Shown: piece by piece, positions 33,479 to 35,526 of the stretch
How the letters are laid out: every line of letters starts with the position of its first letter
How positions within the stretch are numbered: the stretch's first letter is position 1
NCBI GenBank assembly: GCA_016782865.1
Contig: JADHXR010000079.1
Coordinates: 1-35,526, forward strand
Direction of reading: 5' to 3'
Origin: Phycisphaerae bacterium
GTDB lineage: Bacteria > Planctomycetota > Phycisphaerae > Sedimentisphaerales > Anaerobacaceae
Length of the DNA stretch: 35,526 bases
Notes under the pieces: generated by a model
What the model saw: the letters and a program-made list of their open reading frames with translations, nothing else
What the model was told of the DNA's origin: nothing
Database searches by the model: none
Program-made: the position numbers and the translations under genes

Positions 33479-33537
33479 ATATAACGATAAGCTGAGGAGC
33501 GAGCGCTTAGCGAGTCTCCTCAAGCGACCTGTTAGGT
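33479..33537 (-). repeat. attC-like site A (59 bp)
   Basis: On the minus strand it opens with ACCTAAC, a perfect RYYYAAC box, and closes with GTTATAT. The inner arms GCTTGAGGAG and CTCCTCAGC pair with one extra T in the first arm. The loop contains CGCTAAGCG. The site begins 10 bp after the stop of the 257-residue gene. The length equals the classical 59-base element. It is the last site seen in the array. Confidence 0.78.
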
Positions 33538-33547
33538 AGTTTCATGT

Positions 33548-34321
33548 TCAGGGAAATCCAATTCGCTGTTTTCGTAGAAGCCCATCGATCGATTTCACCC
33601 TAATCTCTAGCATGGCTCTATCTGGGCCAGATGTAGCAGTTACGAGATTGCCAGAATCCCGTCTAATGTGTATCAAACGTCCATAACCTCTCTTGATGGC
33701 TTCCCCTAAAAATTGCCCAGATGTTTGCTTCGGGTTCTCCTTGAGAATCTCTTTCAAGTCGTCCACTACTTTGGGGCTTTCAAGGATTAATGTACGGACT
33801 TTCACATAGATGGAACGTGATGAATACGGCTCAATGTTAAAAGGCAATTCGATCTCATTTGAATAGTTCCAGGGCACGGTGGTTTTGACGGCAGTTGTAA
33901 AAAACATGCCATCAATTGCATCGAAAGGTAGATCTTCTGCCTCCACTGGCTCTTGATCCACGCCATAAACAGTTTCAATGACATGTCCTTTGTCTGACAC
34001 TACGGCATCGTTTTTCATACTGGCAGCAATTGTCGAGATAGTAATTCGACGCTCATTAGGATTTGTTATGACAATTTTAACAAACCCTTCAAAGGAATAG
34101 TGATTGCCGGTTTTGGTAATCGCAATTGGCCCTTTATATTCAGATTCGACGTCAATTGTGAACGTGGCTCGTCTTGCGGACCAATAGTGAAGCTCACCAA
34201 GAATTAAGGAGATAACGGCCAAGAGGAAAGCAAGACTAGCAATCCAGGTATTTGTTACCTCGCGGTGATTCTTGTCGAAGAGAGTCGAAAAATGATATCG
34301 CAAAAGTTTATCGTTTTTCAC
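33548..34321 (-). CDS. Cassette gene: hypothetical single-helix membrane protein
   Basis: A 257-residue protein starting with GTG at 34321 (GGTGG lies upstream), only 9 bp after the core box of the preceding attC-like site. Residues 1-25 are cytoplasmic and basic, one membrane helix follows (about 26-44, WIASLAFLLAVISLILGEL), and the rest is a predicted beta-rich extracytoplasmic domain (FTIDVESEYKGPIAIT, VKIVITNPNERRITIS, IELPFNIEPYSSRSIYVKV). No family is recognised. One gene bounded by attC sites at both ends, with an A/T-rich composition unlike the chromosome to the left, marks it as an exchangeable cassette. Confidence 0.75.
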   Translation of the reverse strand: MKNDKLLRYHFSTLFDKNHREVTNTWIASLAFLLAVISLILGELHYWSARRATFTIDVESEYKGPIAITKTGNHYSFEGFVKIVITNPNERRITISTIAASMKNDAVVSDKGHVIETVYGVDQEPVEAEDLPFDAIDGMFFTTAVKTTVPWNYSNEIELPFNIEPYSSRSIYVKVRTLILESPKVVDDLKEILKENPKQTSGQFLGEAIKRGYGRLIHIRRDSGNLVTATSGPDRAMLEIRVKSIDGLLRKQRIGFP

Positions 34322-34330
34322 AAGTTAACC

Positions 34331-34389
34331 ACCTAACGAATTGAATGAGGGGCCGAGGTACGAGGTCCCTCTCAATTCAAATGTTATCA
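34331..34389 (-). repeat. attC-like site B (59 bp)
   Basis: Bounded by TGATAAC and GTTAGGT on the minus strand (GTTAGGT is a perfect GTTRRRY box). The arms GAATTGAGAGGG and CCCTCATTCAATTC pair with two extra bases, which here lie in the second arm for the minus-strand reading. By that criterion this site would face the other way from sites A, C and D. The small gene 34396-34569 ends 6 bp before it. Confidence 0.7.
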
Positions 34390-34395
34390 TCTTCT

Positions 34396-34569
34396 TCATT
34401 TTGACTTATGGTCGGCAATTGCTCCTGATATCATTGCTCCAGCAATTACCACTGCACCCGCAATAGCAAGGGCTCCATTATTGCTGGATGTTTTTTGTAA
34501 TGTTCCAACAATACCTGCTACCATAACAAAACCACCCCAAGACAGTGCTATTTTAGTTATATTTTGCAT
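34396..34569 (-). CDS. Cassette gene: 57-residue protein with two hydrophobic helices
   Basis: Reading the minus strand from the ATG at 34569 to TGA at 34396-34398 gives a 57-residue protein. Its first helix is ITKIALSWGGFVMVAGIVG, its linker LQKTSSNNG and its second helix ALAIAGAVVIAGAMISGA, ending in the polar IADHKSK. Both segments are rich in Gly and Ala, as in small helical-hairpin or holin-like membrane proteins. The ribosome site is weak. The frame fills the space between attC-like sites B and C almost exactly, which is the main argument that it is a real cassette gene. Function unknown. Confidence 0.62.
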   Translation of the reverse strand: MQNITKIALSWGGFVMVAGIVGTLQKTSSNNGALAIAGAVVIAGAMISGAIADHKSK

Positions 34570-34594
34570 TTCATCTCACTAAGTAATAATTTGG

Positions 34595-34684
34595 TGATAA
34601 CGGTGGCCGTAACCGGGCGGCCGCCGAAGACGTTCCATCTGTAGAACGCGTTGCCGGCCGCTCCGGTTCACGGCATTGTTATGC
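34595..34684 (-). repeat. attC-like site C (90 bp)
   Basis: On the minus strand it opens GCATAACAATGCC and closes with GTTATCA; GTTATGC-type boxes and the TAACAA start are common in real attC sites. The long arms GCCGTGAACCGGAGCGGCCG and CGGCCGCCCGGTTACGGC pair with two extra bases in the first arm. An internal GTTCTACAGATGGAAC hairpin forms the tip. The TAA stop of the acetyltransferase gene lies inside the opening box. Confidence 0.8.
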
Positions 34685-35110
34685 CCCGGTTTCGCCATCG
34701 TACATTCGTTTCCCCATGCTCACCCGTTCTTCAACTTTGTATCCAATCTTTTCGTAGAATGCGACCACCTCTTCGTTTGACGCACGAACTTGTAGGTTGA
34801 TTTTGAGGCAGCCACGCTTTACGAGCTCCTCTTCTAAGTGAGCCATAAGCGCTGTAGCGACGCCTTGACGTTGATAAGTGGGCGTGACGGCTAAGGAATA
34901 GATCCATCCGCGATGACCATCGTATCCGCCCATCGCAGTTCCGACGATTGTTGACTCCACGGTTGCAACGAAGAACAAGTTTCGTTCCACGCTGGTTTTC
35001 TGACGGATGACCGTTGCAGGATCATTGTGTGGCGCACTATCGGGAAGCACCTCGCGCCACAATGCGATCACGGATGAAGTATCTTCGTCTTGGAATGAGC
35101 GTATTTGCAT
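34679..35110 (-). CDS. Cassette gene: GNAT family acetyltransferase, YpeA-like
   Basis: A 143-residue GNAT N-acetyltransferase closely resembling the YpeA type of Enterobacteria. MQIRSFQDEDTSSVIALW opens the fold, MGGYDGHRGWIYSLAV (about 60-75) is the family hallmark, and VTPTYQRQGVATALM carries the acetyl-CoA pyrophosphate loop (Q/RxxGxG/A). NLQVRASNEEVVAFYEKIGY is the last motif. The acceptor is unknown. There is no clear Shine-Dalgarno, which is usual for cassette genes, and its start is 14 bp after the core box of attC-like site D. Its stop codon is part of site C. Acetyltransferases are frequent integron cargo. Confidence 0.9.
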   Translation of the reverse strand: MQIRSFQDEDTSSVIALWREVLPDSAPHNDPATVIRQKTSVERNLFFVATVESTIVGTAMGGYDGHRGWIYSLAVTPTYQRQGVATALMAHLEEELVKRGCLKINLQVRASNEEVVAFYEKIGYKVEERVSMGKRMYDGETGA

Positions 35111-35123
35111 GTTTGATTCAGGG

Positions 35124-35192
35124 GCACAACGATGAAATCAGGTGACCCTAAACGCGTAGCGTTTGTGGGTCACCTGGATTGATTTGTTAGCC
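35124..35192 (-). repeat. attC-like site D (69 bp)
   Basis: On the minus strand it opens GGCTAACAAATCAATCC and closes with GTTGTGC. The arms AATCCAGGTGACCC and GGGTCACCTGATT pair with one extra C in the first arm. The loop AAACGCTACGCGTTTA is itself palindromic (AAACGC/GCGTTT), as in Vibrio-type repeats. The stop codon of the upstream cassette gene lies in the opening box. Confidence 0.82.
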
Positions 35193-35526
35193 AGATCTAA
35201 TCTCATTTATAAAAGATCGATACTCATTTTGAGAAATTGAATAATTGTAGTGTATTTGATTACAGTCTATTAGGTCCTCAAGGCTATCTAGACTATTTAG
35301 CCATGAACACACTATAAAAGCATCTCTTTTTGTTACAAATGTCTTCTTGAAATCGGAATGGTGAACGGGTTGTTTAAATGTTGAAAGTTTCGAGACTCTA
35401 TCGTGATTACCGGGAATTTTTATGCTATCTGAGTGTGTGAGTCGATATATCTTCCAGAAGCTATCAAGGAAAAATGGATTTTTCTGGAAGGAGCAACCAT
35501 GGCTGGGCCCGGTGAATACGTCCCTG
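35187..35526 (-). CDS. Cassette gene: hypothetical protein, 5' end beyond the window
   Basis: The frame is open from the right edge for 112 codons and ends with TAA at 35187-35189, inside the first core box of attC-like site D. The fragment contains FFLDSFWKIYRLTHSDSIKI, VSKLSTFKQPVHHSDFKKTF and ends YRSFINEIRSG. It is A/T-rich and mostly polar, with Trp and Tyr spread evenly. Segments such as DAFIVCSWLNSLDS are protein-like. No domain is recognised from this C-terminal part, though FKQPVHHSDFKKTFVTKRDAF is reminiscent of small DUF-type cassette proteins only in general composition. The true start is not visible. Confidence 0.7.
   Translation of the reverse strand, partial: RDVFTGPSHGCSFQKNPFFLDSFWKIYRLTHSDSIKIPGNHDRVSKLSTFKQPVHHSDFKKTFVTKRDAFIVCSWLNSLDSLEDLIDCNQIHYNYSISQNEYRSFINEIRSG

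Larger units (their letters stand above)
33479..35526 (-). mobile_element. Integron gene-cassette array (attC cluster), integrase not in window
   Basis: Four attC-like sites (33479-33537, 34331-34389, 34595-34684, 35124-35192) alternate with single genes, all on the minus strand. In each cassette the gene is followed within about 10 bp, or even overlapped, by a site. Each site is bounded by xxxxAAC and GTTxxxx core boxes and is an imperfect hairpin; in three of the four the 5' arm in gene orientation has one or two extra bases, as expected of the extrahelical bases read by IntI. Sites share the core-box pattern but little internal sequence. The array runs off the right edge, where attI and intI would lie if this is a complete integron. 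Otherwise it is an integrase-less attC cluster. Confidence 0.8.

Overview
The window looks like chromosomal DNA of a free-living Planctomycetota bacterium, possibly of the Phycisphaerae/Sedimentisphaerales type. This is an inference from gene style. It rests on Tat-exported Gfo/Idh/MocA and aldo-keto-reductase-like proteins, secreted carbohydrate-active enzymes, a divergent PilM-type locus with Gly/Ser/Arg-rich partners, a Ser/Thr kinase with TPRs, small Cys-rich proteins, and many short palindromic dispersed repeats. No rRNA, tRNA, integrase, transposase or CRISPR array was seen.

Layout. (1) 1-9150 is a carbohydrate-use region. It has a GHL15-like putative glycoside hydrolase on +, then a four-gene minus-strand operon (parallel beta-helix protein, GH10-like enzyme, sodium/solute symporter, 3-hydroxyisobutyrate-dehydrogenase-like enzyme). 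A Tat-exported Gfo/Idh/MocA oxidoreductase is divergent from that operon. Together they suggest extracellular depolymerisation of a plant or algal polysaccharide, uptake of the product and its oxidation. (2) 9150-12241 is sparse: an unknown protein, a TPR protein between two direct repeats, a gene interrupted by an in-frame TGA, and repeat-rich non-coding DNA. (3) 12242-14863 holds a secreted two-domain alpha/beta hydrolase and a 67-residue Cys protein. (4) 15102-22166 is a minus-strand pilus/secretion-like operon: a PilM-PilN fusion, two membrane-anchored partners and a coiled-coil lipoprotein. (5) 22241-28550 holds mtaB, a Tat-exported TIM-barrel protein, a flavin reductase, a kinase-TPR receptor and a Cys-rich exported protein made of four CxxC...CC units. 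(6) 28627-30916 holds mogA, a MOSC-domain gene and moeA (molybdenum cofactor).

(7) From about 31.4 kb the character changes. A DUF1016_N-SNase fusion nuclease and an unknown protein are followed, at 33479 and running off the right edge, by a run of four attC-like recombination sites (59, 59, 90 and 69 bp). They alternate with single small genes, all on the minus strand: an unknown membrane protein, a 57-residue two-helix protein, a YpeA-like GNAT acetyltransferase and a truncated unknown. This is the architecture of an integron gene-cassette array. The integrase, if there is one, would lie beyond the right edge. I regard this as the main discovery candidate.

A second theme is the dispersed repeats. 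Copies lie between genes, but related palindromic sequence is also carried in frame inside mtaB and moeA and in the signal-peptide region of the esterase. moeA is additionally bracketed by inverted copies of a roughly 120-bp element.
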